In this document: positions 43,701 to 52,192 of the stretch, piece after piece | Numbering within the stretch: position 1 is the stretch's first letter | Layout: every line of letters starts with the position of its first letter | Source: Candidatus Binatia bacterium | GTDB taxonomy: Bacteria > Desulfobacterota > Binatia > Bin18 | Reading direction: 5' to 3' | Assembly: GCA_951812575.1 (NCBI GenBank) | Contig: OX638322.1 | Coordinates: 774,850 to 838,849 of the forward strand | Length of the DNA: 64,000 nt | Notes under the pieces: generated by a model | Databases searched by the model: none | What the model was told of the DNA's origin: nothing | The model's input: the letters and a program-made list of their open reading frames with translations, nothing else | Made by a program: the position numbers and the translations under genes

Positions 43701-45368
43701 CTAGCCCTCGCCCCCAAGGGGGCGAGGGGAAGAGGCGGCGTCCGGCGCGTGCCTGACCAACTCCACCGTAAGGTGGATATCCGGCCTCAGCACTCCGCTT
43801 ACATAACAGCCGCGCTTGGCCCGTTCGAGGAGAATCTGTGCGTCTTGCTCCGAAGCCGAACTCCACACAGCCAGGGTTAAGCTTATCTCTTTCACCTGGC
43901 CCTTCGGCGATGCTTTGGCACGTCCCTCAATCCGTTCAATTGAAATCTTGCGACGCCGGGCAGCCGCTTTGAAGGCAATCGTCATGCAGGAGAGAAGAGC
44001 GCCGAGAAAGGCGGTTACCGGGTCCGGGCCGGTATCCTCTCCGCCGTCGCTCGCCGGCTCGTCAAGGCTCCAGACATGAGCGTGGCTCCGCACCCGAACG
44101 GCATATCCCTCGCCAGCAGACATTGAGCGGACTTCCCGTTTGTCCAGGGCCTTCTGGGGGTTGGGGGTTAGGGGTTGGGGGTTGGAGACTTCTGAGAAGG
44201 ATTCTGATCCTAGATTCTCCAGCGCCTCTTTCAGACCCTGACTCAAACGAGATGCCGCTACCCCGTCCGCTACCCGGTGGTCATAAGCAATGCTGAGCGT
44301 CAGCATGGGACGGACGATAATCTGCCCATTCCGCACGACCGGCCTCTCTTCAACCGCGCCCACAAAGACGAGGATGGGTTCACCCAGATTGATGACCGGG
44401 GTGCCGGCCCGGATGCCGAACATGCCAAGGTTCGAGACGGTCAGACTGGCCTGACCCATATCGGCCGGCTGCAACTGCCCCGCCCGAGCGGCTTCAACCA
44501 GTCGCTGCCTGTCCTTCGCAAGCTGTGCTATAGACAGGCCGTCCGCCCCGCGGATGACCGGGACCAGCAGGCCGCGCGGCGAGTCAACGGCAAAGCCGAT
44601 ATCAATCCCGTCATAGAGAATAAGCTCTTCGTTTTCGACCGTCGCGTTGAGGTCGGGCAGTCCGGCCAGCACCCGCGCCGCCGCGTGTAAAATCAGGTCG
44701 TTGAGCGTCAGCCCGGCGATGTCCGCTCTGAGTCGCTCCCGGGCCGCTTGTAGGGCGCTGGCATCGACCTCGATCATCTGGACAATATGCGGAATGGTCT
44801 GCCAGGCGGCCTGGACCCGGCGGGCGGAGGCCTTCCGAATGCCGGTCAGAGGGCGGCGTTCGCGCTCGGTCCGGGTTGGAGCGGAACCAGGTCGAATGGC
44901 CGTCGCAGACTGCTGCTGGGCAACTGCGTTCTCCGCGGCCTGCTCTACATCAGCCGCGGAAATCACCCCATCCGCAGATGACGGCGTCAGGGTTGAAAGA
45001 TCAATACCGCGTTCAGCGGCCAGTCGTTTAGCTTTAGGTGAGGCGAGGACGCGCCTTGGGCGTGACGCTATTCGCTGTTGAACGACCGGTTCGGCAGGTG
45101 GCAGAGCGGAGGTGGTATCCGCCTGGACTGGCGCGTCACCAATCTCGCCAATGACGGTATGAATCGGGACCTCTTCGCCTTCTTGAACCACAACGTGGAG
45201 GGTGCCACTCGCGGTCGCTTCAAGATCATATGTAGCCTTGTCCGTCTCTACCGTGACGAGCAGTTCGCCGGCAGTGACGCGCTCGCCGTTTTTGCGATGC
45301 CAGCGCACGACCACCCCCTCGGTCATGGCCTGGCCGAGTTTGGGCATCACGACTTTGGTATTTTGCAC
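43701..45368 (-). CDS. 2-oxoacid dehydrogenase E2 fused to an OsmC-like domain
   Basis: Fusion of 555 residues. Residues 1-80 are a lipoyl domain with the modified Lys in ETDKATYDLEA. About 108-142 is the E1/E3-binding domain LASPKAKRLAAERGIDLSTL. About 175-400 is the acyltransferase domain ending in DHRVADG. After a linker SNPQPLTPNPQKAL comes an OsmC domain (about 415-540) with peroxide-reactive Cys in LLSCMTIAF and KRGCYVSG. E2 passes acyl groups from E1 to CoA. OsmC reduces organic peroxides with thiols. It ends seven bases before the E1 beta gene. Confidence 0.88.
   Translation of the reverse strand: MQNTKVVMPKLGQAMTEGVVVRWHRKNGERVTAGELLVTVETDKATYDLEATASGTLHVVVQEGEEVPIHTVIGEIGDAPVQADTTSALPPAEPVVQQRIASRPRRVLASPKAKRLAAERGIDLSTLTPSSADGVISAADVEQAAENAVAQQQSATAIRPGSAPTRTERERRPLTGIRKASARRVQAAWQTIPHIVQMIEVDASALQAARERLRADIAGLTLNDLILHAAARVLAGLPDLNATVENEELILYDGIDIGFAVDSPRGLLVPVIRGADGLSIAQLAKDRQRLVEAARAGQLQPADMGQASLTVSNLGMFGIRAGTPVINLGEPILVFVGAVEERPVVRNGQIIVRPMLTLSIAYDHRVADGVAASRLSQGLKEALENLGSESFSEVSNPQPLTPNPQKALDKREVRSMSAGEGYAVRVRSHAHVWSLDEPASDGGEDTGPDPVTAFLGALLSCMTIAFKAAARRRKISIERIEGRAKASPKGQVKEISLTLAVWSSASEQDAQILLERAKRGCYVSGVLRPDIHLTVELVRHAPDAASSPRPLGGEG
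43705..43728. repeat. Palindromic repeat inside the 3' end of the E2-OsmC gene
   Basis: CCCTCGCCCCC-aa-GGGGGCGAGGG, 11-bp arms, preceded by CCCCCCTCACCCTAG. It encodes the final residues SPRPLGGEG, which are not part of the OsmC fold, so the repeat has probably entered or formed the gene end. It may also stop transcription. Confidence 0.6.
44156..44185 (+). repeat. G-rich GGGGGTT-type tandem repeat in the linker
   Basis: Four runs of four or five G separated by TT or TTA, which can form a G-quadruplex on the plus strand. In the gene on the minus strand it codes the linker NPQPLTPNPQ. Such CCCCTAACCCC strings are usually intergenic, which fits a former gap between an E2 gene and an osmC gene. 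Confidence 0.6.
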
Positions 45369-45375
45369 GCCAGCC

Positions 45376-46347
45376 TCAGTCGGTGAGTTCTTTGACCGCC
45401 CGATAAATATCGTCTACCGAAGGAACGATAGCATCGACCAGGTGCTGACTGGTCGGAATAGGCACATCAGGAATGGCCAGGCGCTTGAAGGGTTTGTCCA
45501 GATAGGGGAGGGCCTCTTCCAGGAGCAGCGCCCCGATCTCAGCCCCAACCCCAAGCGTACGATAGGCCTCTTCCACCACAATACAGGCTCCGGTCTTTTT
45601 GACCGACTCGATAATGGTTTCGCGGTCAAACGGATTCAGGGTACGCGGATCGACGATCTCGACCTCGGTGCCTTCCTGGCTCAGTCGCTCCGCGGCTGCG
45701 AGCGAACGGCGCAACATGTCCTGCCAGGCCACAATCGTCACGGCCTCGCCCTCGCGCCGGACGACTGCTTTGCCAAAGGGAGTCAGCACCTCTCCGTCCG
45801 GTACCTCGCCCCGCATCTGATACAGCAGCTTATGCTCAAAATAGATGACCGGGTTATCCAGTCGAATCGCCTGCTTGAGCAGACCCTTGGCGTCTGCCGG
45901 CGTTGAGGGCACGGCGCACAGCAGGCCGGGCGCGTGCATGATAAAGGCTTCGGGACAGGCTGAATGCTCGGGTCCAAAGCCCGAGCCGCCCGAGGGGGCG
46001 CGCACCACCAGCGGAATCGTATGCGCCCCACCGTGCATATAGCGCCACATACCGGCCTTAAAGAAGATTTCATCACCCGCGGTGATGACAAAATCGGCAA
46101 ACTGGAGTTCCACCACCGGCCGCAGGCCCATCGAAGCCGCACCCACACCGGCGCCGACCATCACACTCTCGGAGATCGGCGTATCGAACACGCGATCCGA
46201 ACCGAACTTCTCAAGCAGCCCATCGGTGACTTTGAAAATCCCGCCCCAGACCGCAACGTCCTGGCCGTACAGGATCACGTTTTCATCGCGCCGCATTTCT
46301 TCAGCAAGCGCATCGTTAATCGCCTGACTATAGGTCAGTGTGGGCAT
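45376..46347 (-). CDS. 2-oxoacid (pyruvate/acetoin) dehydrogenase E1, beta subunit
   Basis: E1 beta subunit of 323 residues. LTYSQAINDALAEEM at the start, GQDVAVWGGIFKVTDGL, the EHSACPEAF block and IVVEEAYRTLGVGAEI are conserved. It combines with E1 alpha to bind thiamine diphosphate and decarboxylate the 2-oxoacid. AGGAG five bases before the ATG sets the start. The E1 alpha gene is 27 bases upstream. No lipoamide dehydrogenase gene is in the window. Confidence 0.93.
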   Translation of the reverse strand: MPTLTYSQAINDALAEEMRRDENVILYGQDVAVWGGIFKVTDGLLEKFGSDRVFDTPISESVMVGAGVGAASMGLRPVVELQFADFVITAGDEIFFKAGMWRYMHGGAHTIPLVVRAPSGGSGFGPEHSACPEAFIMHAPGLLCAVPSTPADAKGLLKQAIRLDNPVIYFEHKLLYQMRGEVPDGEVLTPFGKAVVRREGEAVTIVAWQDMLRRSLAAAERLSQEGTEVEIVDPRTLNPFDRETIIESVKKTGACIVVEEAYRTLGVGAEIGALLLEEALPYLDKPFKRLAIPDVPIPTSQHLVDAIVPSVDDIYRAVKELTD

Positions 46348-46373
46348 AAACACTCCTGGGTAGGGATTGGGGA

Positions 46374-47321
46374 TTATGCGTAAACGTCCTGCAAGGCGAC
46401 TTCCGGTGCGAGCAGCGGAGCCGCGCGCATGGCTGCTACGGCCGCTTCAATCTGCCGGTCTGCGTCGGCCTGTATGTCGTCCACGTCTGCCTGCGTCAGA
46501 ATGTCCCGGTCGCACAGGGTCTGTTGCAGCTTCGGCAGGGGGTCTTTTTCCGCCACAGCGTTGCGGTCGGTCCGGTATTCCTGCTGGTCGGCGACATAAT
46601 GCCCTTGCAGCCGTGTCACTTTGGCTTCAATCAGCGTTGGACCATGACCGGCCCGCGCCCGCGCCACAGCCTGTTCCATGACTTCGTACACCGCCACCGG
46701 ATCACTCCCGTCAACCACCACGCCAGGGACGTTATAGCCCGCGGCCCGATCCGCGATATTCTCGACCGCGGTCGAGCGGCTGGTCGGCATGGAAATCGCG
46801 AAGCCGTTATTCTCACAAAAATAGATGCAGGGCAGTTTCTGAACCGCAGCCCAGTTGAGCGCTTCGTGAAACGGGCCCCGGTTCGCGGTCCCATCCCCGA
46901 AGAAATACGTCACCACTGTGTCCGGTTGCTTGCGCTTGAGCGCCATGCCCACACCAACCGAGACCACGAAGCTGCCACCCAAGGTCCCACTCTCACCCAG
47001 AATACCTTTTTGCACATCCACGACGTGCATCACCCCACCCTTACCCCGACTGGTCGCGCCCTCCTTGCCGGCCATATCGGCCAGCATGTCGGCCAGACTC
47101 ACGCCCCGGGCGACCATATACGCTACGCCGCGATGGCCGTACAGGATATAGTCATCCGGGCGGAGTGCCTCGATAGCAGCGATCTGCGCCACCTCCTGGC
47201 CGGCGCCAACGTGCAGCGATGGGGGCAGTTCGCCGGCCATAGCCAGCTCGACGATTTTCGCCTCAAAGCGTCGCGCTAGTACCGCGCTCGTGAATACCTT
47301 GACGAGTTGTTCCTGATCCAT
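46374..47321 (-). CDS. 2-oxoacid (pyruvate/acetoin) dehydrogenase E1, alpha subunit
   Basis: E1 alpha subunit of 315 residues. The thiamine diphosphate motif runs from GDGTANRG to CENNGFAISMP. YGHRGVAYMVARG and GKGGVMHVVD are active-site loops. The usual phosphorylation-type extension is absent, as in bacterial acetoin or branched-chain types. AAAGGGGAGCCT precedes the ATG at 47321. First gene of the E1alpha, E1beta, E2-OsmC operon. An SDR gene ends 26 bases away upstream on the same strand. Confidence 0.93.
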   Translation of the reverse strand: MDQEQLVKVFTSAVLARRFEAKIVELAMAGELPPSLHVGAGQEVAQIAAIEALRPDDYILYGHRGVAYMVARGVSLADMLADMAGKEGATSRGKGGVMHVVDVQKGILGESGTLGGSFVVSVGVGMALKRKQPDTVVTYFFGDGTANRGPFHEALNWAAVQKLPCIYFCENNGFAISMPTSRSTAVENIADRAAGYNVPGVVVDGSDPVAVYEVMEQAVARARAGHGPTLIEAKVTRLQGHYVADQQEYRTDRNAVAEKDPLPKLQQTLCDRDILTQADVDDIQADADRQIEAAVAAMRAAPLLAPEVALQDVYA

Positions 47322-47346
47322 AGGCTCCCCTTTTTGAGCGGTCTGC

Positions 47347-48141
47347 TTAGGCCAATCCAATATGCTGGATGATTCCGCCATCGACGGCAAACGCCTCGCC
47401 GGTCACGAAACGAGACTGATCGCTCGCCAGGAATAAGGCCACATCGGCCACATCTTGCGGTGTGCCATTGCGCTGGAGCGGGGTGTTACGGGCGAGGAGA
47501 TCGCTGATATTCTTTTCGCTGATTAAGGTGTCGTGAATCATTTCGGTGTCGATCACACCGGGGCAGAGCGTGTTGGCGCGGATACCTTTGGGGCCATAGG
47601 TGACCGCAATCGCCCTGGTCAGAGCCAGAATCGCGCCCTTACTGGCCGTGTAGGCGTGGGCGTCTTGAGCTCCGCGCAGAGCCGCAATGGAGGCGGTGTT
47701 GATAATGACCCCGCCGCCGCGTTCGATCAGCTTGGGAATCCCGTATTTACAAAACAGGAAAATTCCGCCGACATTAATGTCCAGAATACGCCGCCAGTCA
47801 TCCTCAGTACAGTTGACGATATCGCTCATGGCAATGCCGAAGCGTTGCGTCGCCGAGTAGCCGATCCCGGCGTTGTTATACAGGATGTCAAACCCGCCGC
47901 AGACCTCCTGGGCGGTTTGCAGAACGGCTTGTACATCCGCGGCCTTGGACACATCCCCGACGGCCCCCACCGCTTCGCCTCCGGCGTTTTTGACGGCGGC
48001 AACCGCAGCCTCGACAGACTCCGCGTCCAGGTCGTTAATCACGATCTTCGCCCCTTCTGAGGCAAAGCGTTGCGCAGCCACCAGCCCCTGGCCCCGCCCG
48101 GAGCCGGTAATGAGAGCGACTTTGTTTCCCAGTTGTCCCAT
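47347..48141 (-). CDS. SDR family oxidoreductase
   Basis: Short-chain dehydrogenase of 264 residues with complete active site: TGSGRGQG cofactor loop, NNAG near 90, NTASIAALRG with Ser and YTASKGAI with Tyr and Lys. The FVTGEAFAVDGG end is classical. GGAAGGAAGG before the ATG at 48141 fixes the start. A longer frame upstream to 48393 overlaps the ABC-F gene and is unlikely. Probably co-transcribed with the dehydrogenase complex, perhaps making its oxoacid substrate. Confidence 0.9.
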   Translation of the reverse strand: MGQLGNKVALITGSGRGQGLVAAQRFASEGAKIVINDLDAESVEAAVAAVKNAGGEAVGAVGDVSKAADVQAVLQTAQEVCGGFDILYNNAGIGYSATQRFGIAMSDIVNCTEDDWRRILDINVGGIFLFCKYGIPKLIERGGGVIINTASIAALRGAQDAHAYTASKGAILALTRAIAVTYGPKGIRANTLCPGVIDTEMIHDTLISEKNISDLLARNTPLQRNGTPQDVADVALFLASDQSRFVTGEAFAVDGGIIQHIGLA

Positions 48142-48318
48142 AATAGCCTTCCTTCCATCGTTGCTCGCTTTGTTTACTCGAAAACCTGCTAGAGATAAAG
48201 CGGCCAGCCTGAGGCTATTGTCATTGTGTCGAAGTGGGTATTTTACAACACTCACACGAGCATCCATAGCGCATGACCGCAATAGCCTTCCGCCCCCGAA
48301 TATGAGAAACCTCCTGAC

Positions 48319-50208
48319 ATGGCAGTACTCAGCCTTCAGGATGTCCGGGTCAGTTTTGGAGAGCCGTCGTTGCTGGACGGGGTGAGTTTGCAACTCGAAG
48401 CGGGGGAGCGGGTTGGCATCCTGGGCCGCAACGGGGCGGGGAAGTCTACCCTGATGAAAGTGATTCAGGGTGAGGTCCGGCCCGATGCCGGTCAGCTCGT
48501 CCGCGCTAAGGATACGCGCGCCAGATTCCTCCCTCAGGACATTCCTCTGTCTCTGCCTGGGACGGTATTACAGCGCGTGACCCAGGGCTTAGGCCGGCTG
48601 GGCGACGCACTGGCGGCCTATCACACCGTCAGTGCTCAAGTGAGTCAAACGAATGACCCGAAACTGCTCCGGCAGTTGGAGCAGCTGCAACAGACGGTCG
48701 ATAGCAACGGCGGCTGGCTGGTGCATCAGCGGGTTGAGCAAACACTGACCCAGTTGAAACTCGACGAGCGTGCCGCATTCAACACGCTTTCCGGCGGGCT
48801 CAAACGCCGCGTGCTACTGGCCGAAGCCTTGGTGAGTGATCCCGATATTCTGCTACTCGACGAACCGACCAACCATCTCGATGTCGAGTCTATTACCTGG
48901 CTCGAAGAGTTCTTGCTGCAACAGGGCAAGACCCTCGTCTTTGTGACCCACGATCGCATGCTGCTCAAAAATCTTGCCACCCGTATTGTGGAACTCGACC
49001 GGGGACGTCTGACGAGCTGGTCGTGCGACTATGAAACCTTCCTGGAACGGAAACAGGCGGCGTTTGAGACTGAGGCCCAACACTGGGCCCAGTTCGATAA
49101 AAAACTCGCCCAGGAAGAGGCCTGGATTCGCCAGGGCATTAAAGCCCGACGGACTCGGAATGAGGGCCGTGTGCGAGCCCTTCAGGCGTTACGGGCAACC
49201 CGGAGCGCCCGCCGCGAGCAACCGGGCACGGTCCGTCTCCAGGTCCAGGAAGCGGAACGCTCCGGAAAACTCGTGCTGCGGGCGCAAGATGTCAGCTACG
49301 CCTATGCCGACCAGCCTGTTGTCAAGGACTTTTCCACGGTGATTATGCGGGGTGATAAGATCGGCATCATCGGTCCGAACGGCATAGGGAAAACGACGCT
49401 GCTTCAGCTTTTATTGGGCGAACTCATGCCCCAACACGGCAGTGTCCAGCACGGCACCAACCTGGCAGTCGCGTATTTCGATCAACTCCGTACGCCGCTT
49501 GATGCTGACAAAACAGTCCAGGAGATCGTGGGACGGGGAAACGATCACGTCACCTTCGGCGGCAAGGAACGCCATATCATCGGTTACCTGCAAGACTTTC
49601 TGTTTTCGCCGGACCGTGCCCGGAGTCCGGTGAGTGTCTTATCCGGCGGCGAGCGGAACCGGGTGTTGCTCGCCCGCCTGTTTACCCAGCCCTCGAATGT
49701 GCTGGTCTTGGACGAGCCCACCAACGACCTCGACGCCGAGACCCTGGAACTGCTCGAAGAACTCCTGCTCGCCTACTCCGGCTCCATCCTTTTAGTGAGC
49801 CATGACCGGACTTTTCTCAATAATGTTGTCACCAGCACCCTCGTCTTTGAAAGCGACGGACACATTGGCGAATATATTGGTGGCTATGATGACTGGCTGC
49901 GTCAGCGGCGCCCCACGGAAAGCGTACCCCAGAAACCTGAGCCGAAAGCGGCGCCCCTCCAACGAGAACGTCAGGACCGACGACGCAAGCTCAGCTACAA
50001 GGAACAGCATGAGCTTGAAGCGCTGCCGCAGCGCATTGAGGCGCTTGAGCACGAGCAAACCAAGATACACGCCAGACTGTCCGACGCCGCACTCTACCGT
50101 GGAAGCGGAGCGGAGGTCGCGCCATTGCAACAGCGCCTGCGCGACATCGAACGGGAACTCGCACAGGCCTACGAACGCTGGGAAGTGCTCGAAGCCCTCT
50201 CTCAATAA
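48319..50208 (+). CDS. ABC-F family ATP-binding protein (Uup-like)
   Basis: Cytosolic ABC-F protein of 629 residues with two nucleotide-binding domains and no membrane part. First domain: GRNGAGKST (35-43), LSGGLKRR, LLDEPTNHLD. Second: GPNGIGKTT, LSGGERNR, LDEPTNDLD. The linker between them is charged, and the C-terminal 90 residues form a coiled coil as in Uup. ABC-F proteins act on ribosomes, and Uup also binds branched DNA. Divergent from the SDR gene. The 138-base gap after it shows nothing. Confidence 0.92.
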   Translation: MAVLSLQDVRVSFGEPSLLDGVSLQLEAGERVGILGRNGAGKSTLMKVIQGEVRPDAGQLVRAKDTRARFLPQDIPLSLPGTVLQRVTQGLGRLGDALAAYHTVSAQVSQTNDPKLLRQLEQLQQTVDSNGGWLVHQRVEQTLTQLKLDERAAFNTLSGGLKRRVLLAEALVSDPDILLLDEPTNHLDVESITWLEEFLLQQGKTLVFVTHDRMLLKNLATRIVELDRGRLTSWSCDYETFLERKQAAFETEAQHWAQFDKKLAQEEAWIRQGIKARRTRNEGRVRALQALRATRSARREQPGTVRLQVQEAERSGKLVLRAQDVSYAYADQPVVKDFSTVIMRGDKIGIIGPNGIGKTTLLQLLLGELMPQHGSVQHGTNLAVAYFDQLRTPLDADKTVQEIVGRGNDHVTFGGKERHIIGYLQDFLFSPDRARSPVSVLSGGERNRVLLARLFTQPSNVLVLDEPTNDLDAETLELLEELLLAYSGSILLVSHDRTFLNNVVTSTLVFESDGHIGEYIGGYDDWLRQRRPTESVPQKPEPKAAPLQRERQDRRRKLSYKEQHELEALPQRIEALEHEQTKIHARLSDAALYRGSGAEVAPLQQRLRDIERELAQAYERWEVLEALSQ

Positions 50209-50346
50209 CTTGGATCGGATCACGCTACGCCCATCCGCCCCTGGAATGCACGCGTCTCACGATAGACTATAACTTTACAGCTATACACGCATTCCAACTC
50301 GGTACAGGAGAGGGGGCGCACTACCCCACGCCTACTCATGGCCACT

Positions 50347-52113
50347 TTAGGCATGTCCGCCGGGAATTTTCTCCGGGGCATCCACACGGACAGTCACGAT
50401 ATCGGTGTCATGGTATTGCTCGTGGCGAACCGAAGACGCGAGGTGTCGCAACAGCCGAAGTGAAACGTCCCGCTCGATCTGGATTTCGCCCATCTGCTCG
50501 CCAAGCAGCGCGATCCGATCCTGGAGGTTGTCCTCGCCGGTCGCGGCAATGAACTCGAGTACCGCCCTATCCCCCTCCTTGCGCGCCATCAAGAGGAGCC
50601 GGCGCTGTTCCTTTTCCTTGGCGGCCTCGTCTTGCCCGAGCAGCGTCAGTAACGTCTCCTCGCCGACAGCCTCAAGGCGCTCGGCCATCGCCCCATCCCA
50701 GCCACCACGGGACGCGAACGCAACGAGAAACTCCCTGATCTTTGGCAGAGCTGAGAGATCGAACCGTGTCTCCATCCGGCCACGGCGCGGTTTTGTCATC
50801 TCCATGAAGGACGTCATCAGGATGGCTATGAGACCGCCGGCCGTGACTCCATTCCGCAGCAGGCCGCCGGCGAATGCCTGAGCAAACTCGGGGAATATCG
50901 CGCCATTCTGAAAACCGACACCGACCCAGAACGACAGGCCGACAACCAGCCCCTTGCGATAGTCGATTCCGTCCTGAACGATGACCTTCATGCCGACCAC
51001 GAAGAGCGTCGCCTGTAAGACGGCGAGATAGGCCGCGACGACCGGACCCGGTATCGCCAGGACCACGGCGAGCGCCTTGGGAAGGAAGGCTACGGCGACG
51101 AATACGACCCCAACGGCAACCCCGACGCGGCGGGCCGCCGCCCCGGTGAGTTCGACCACCGCCACGCCGGTCGATAGCAGTGTATTCGGCACCGTTCCGG
51201 CCAAGCCAGACAGCAGGTTGCCGATTCCGGCTGCCGTCACCGCGCCCTGTACCGCCCGAAAATCCACCGCCCGGAGTTGCCGCCAGGAGACACGCTGCAC
51301 GGCGACGGCATTGCTGATCGTCTGGACGCTTTCGATCAGAGCCACGAGTACGAATGCGGGTAGAAGCGCCCAAAAAATTGGCCCGAAATCAAGAGCTAAG
51401 CCGGGCCATTCGCCCGCCGGAAGGCCGACCCACGCAGCCTCGGCGATGCCCTCCACGTTGAAGAGACCGACCCACCCCGCCACCAAAGAGCCGAGGGCTA
51501 CACCGATCACCGGTGCCCAGAGACGCAGCGCTCCTGTTGTCCTGAGCGCGATGCCGATAATGATCAACACGGTCACGAGGGCACTCAACGGAGCGGCCAG
51601 AGTCGAGGTTCCCACCGGCACCTCCTCCAGGAGACCGAAGACCGTCGGCATCAACGTGGCCGGGATCAGCATGATGACCGTCCCCGAAACGGTCGGGGTC
51701 AGGAGCCGCCGAAACAGCGAGAGCCGGGCGGAAAGCGCCAGCGGGACCAGCGACGCGACGACCACCAGGGTCGCGAGCAACGCCGGGCCGCCCTCGGCCA
51801 CCGCTGTTATGCTCACCGCCACGACGGCCAGGGAGGTACCCATCACGGCGACATAGCCCGCACCAATACGGCCAAACCGGAACGCTTGGAGTATCGTGGT
51901 CAGGCCACAGATCGAGACTGCGGCGAACAGGGCCCAGGACAGGTAGGCTTCGGTCCCACCGCCGGCCCGTACCACAACCATGGGGATTACGACTATTCTG
52001 GCAATGATGAGAATGGCGAACTGTAGACCGAGACCGAACGCGATCGCTGGCGGCGGTTTTTCGTCGGGCTGGTAGCGTACGCTCGCAAGCTGGCCGGAAT
52101 CGTCAACACCCAT
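50347..52113 (-). CDS. NCS2-type permease with C-terminal HATPase-like domain
   Basis: Membrane protein of 588 residues. About 440 residues hold 12-14 hydrophobic helices of the nucleobase:cation symporter-2 (xanthine/uracil permease) type, with AGTVPNTLLSTGV in the core. The remaining 150 residues are soluble: ERLEAVGEETLLTLLG, then RLLRHLASSVRHEQ and TDIVTVRVD. They are reminiscent of the anti-sigma (RsbW-like) HATPase fold but without its clear N and G boxes. AGGAG precedes the ATG at 52113. A paralogue with the same tail lies at 53875. Confidence 0.82.
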   Translation of the reverse strand: MGVDDSGQLASVRYQPDEKPPPAIAFGLGLQFAILIIARIVVIPMVVVRAGGGTEAYLSWALFAAVSICGLTTILQAFRFGRIGAGYVAVMGTSLAVVAVSITAVAEGGPALLATLVVVASLVPLALSARLSLFRRLLTPTVSGTVIMLIPATLMPTVFGLLEEVPVGTSTLAAPLSALVTVLIIIGIALRTTGALRLWAPVIGVALGSLVAGWVGLFNVEGIAEAAWVGLPAGEWPGLALDFGPIFWALLPAFVLVALIESVQTISNAVAVQRVSWRQLRAVDFRAVQGAVTAAGIGNLLSGLAGTVPNTLLSTGVAVVELTGAAARRVGVAVGVVFVAVAFLPKALAVVLAIPGPVVAAYLAVLQATLFVVGMKVIVQDGIDYRKGLVVGLSFWVGVGFQNGAIFPEFAQAFAGGLLRNGVTAGGLIAILMTSFMEMTKPRRGRMETRFDLSALPKIREFLVAFASRGGWDGAMAERLEAVGEETLLTLLGQDEAAKEKEQRRLLLMARKEGDRAVLEFIAATGEDNLQDRIALLGEQMGEIQIERDVSLRLLRHLASSVRHEQYHDTDIVTVRVDAPEKIPGGHA

Positions 52114-52164
52114 CACGCACTCCTCATGCCCCATATGAACGGCCGATAACACCCCAACCCCGCA

Positions 52165-52192
52165 GTAGGGGCGACGCATGCGTCGCCCCTAC
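52165..52192. repeat. Perfect 28-bp palindrome at the murJ stop
   Basis: GTAGGGGCGACGCA joined to its exact complement, with no loop. It overlaps the last codon and stop of murJ and may end that transcript. The sequence shares GTAGGGGC with the repeat at 1759-1780, so it looks like a dispersed palindromic element. Confidence 0.65.

Noticed and set aside
44156..44185. G-rich repeat as a telomere-like or CRISPR-like array
   Set aside because: Only four irregular units and no spacers; it is read through as the E2-OsmC linker.
48142..48393. 84-codon upstream extension of the SDR gene
   Set aside because: Overlaps the ABC-F gene start, while the inner ATG at 48141 has a strong GGAAGGAAGG and the family N-terminus.
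51077..51856. Open frame of 259 codons on the plus strand
   Set aside because: Ala/Thr/Arg-rich complement of the NCS2-type permease gene. Low-complexity composition and no start signal.
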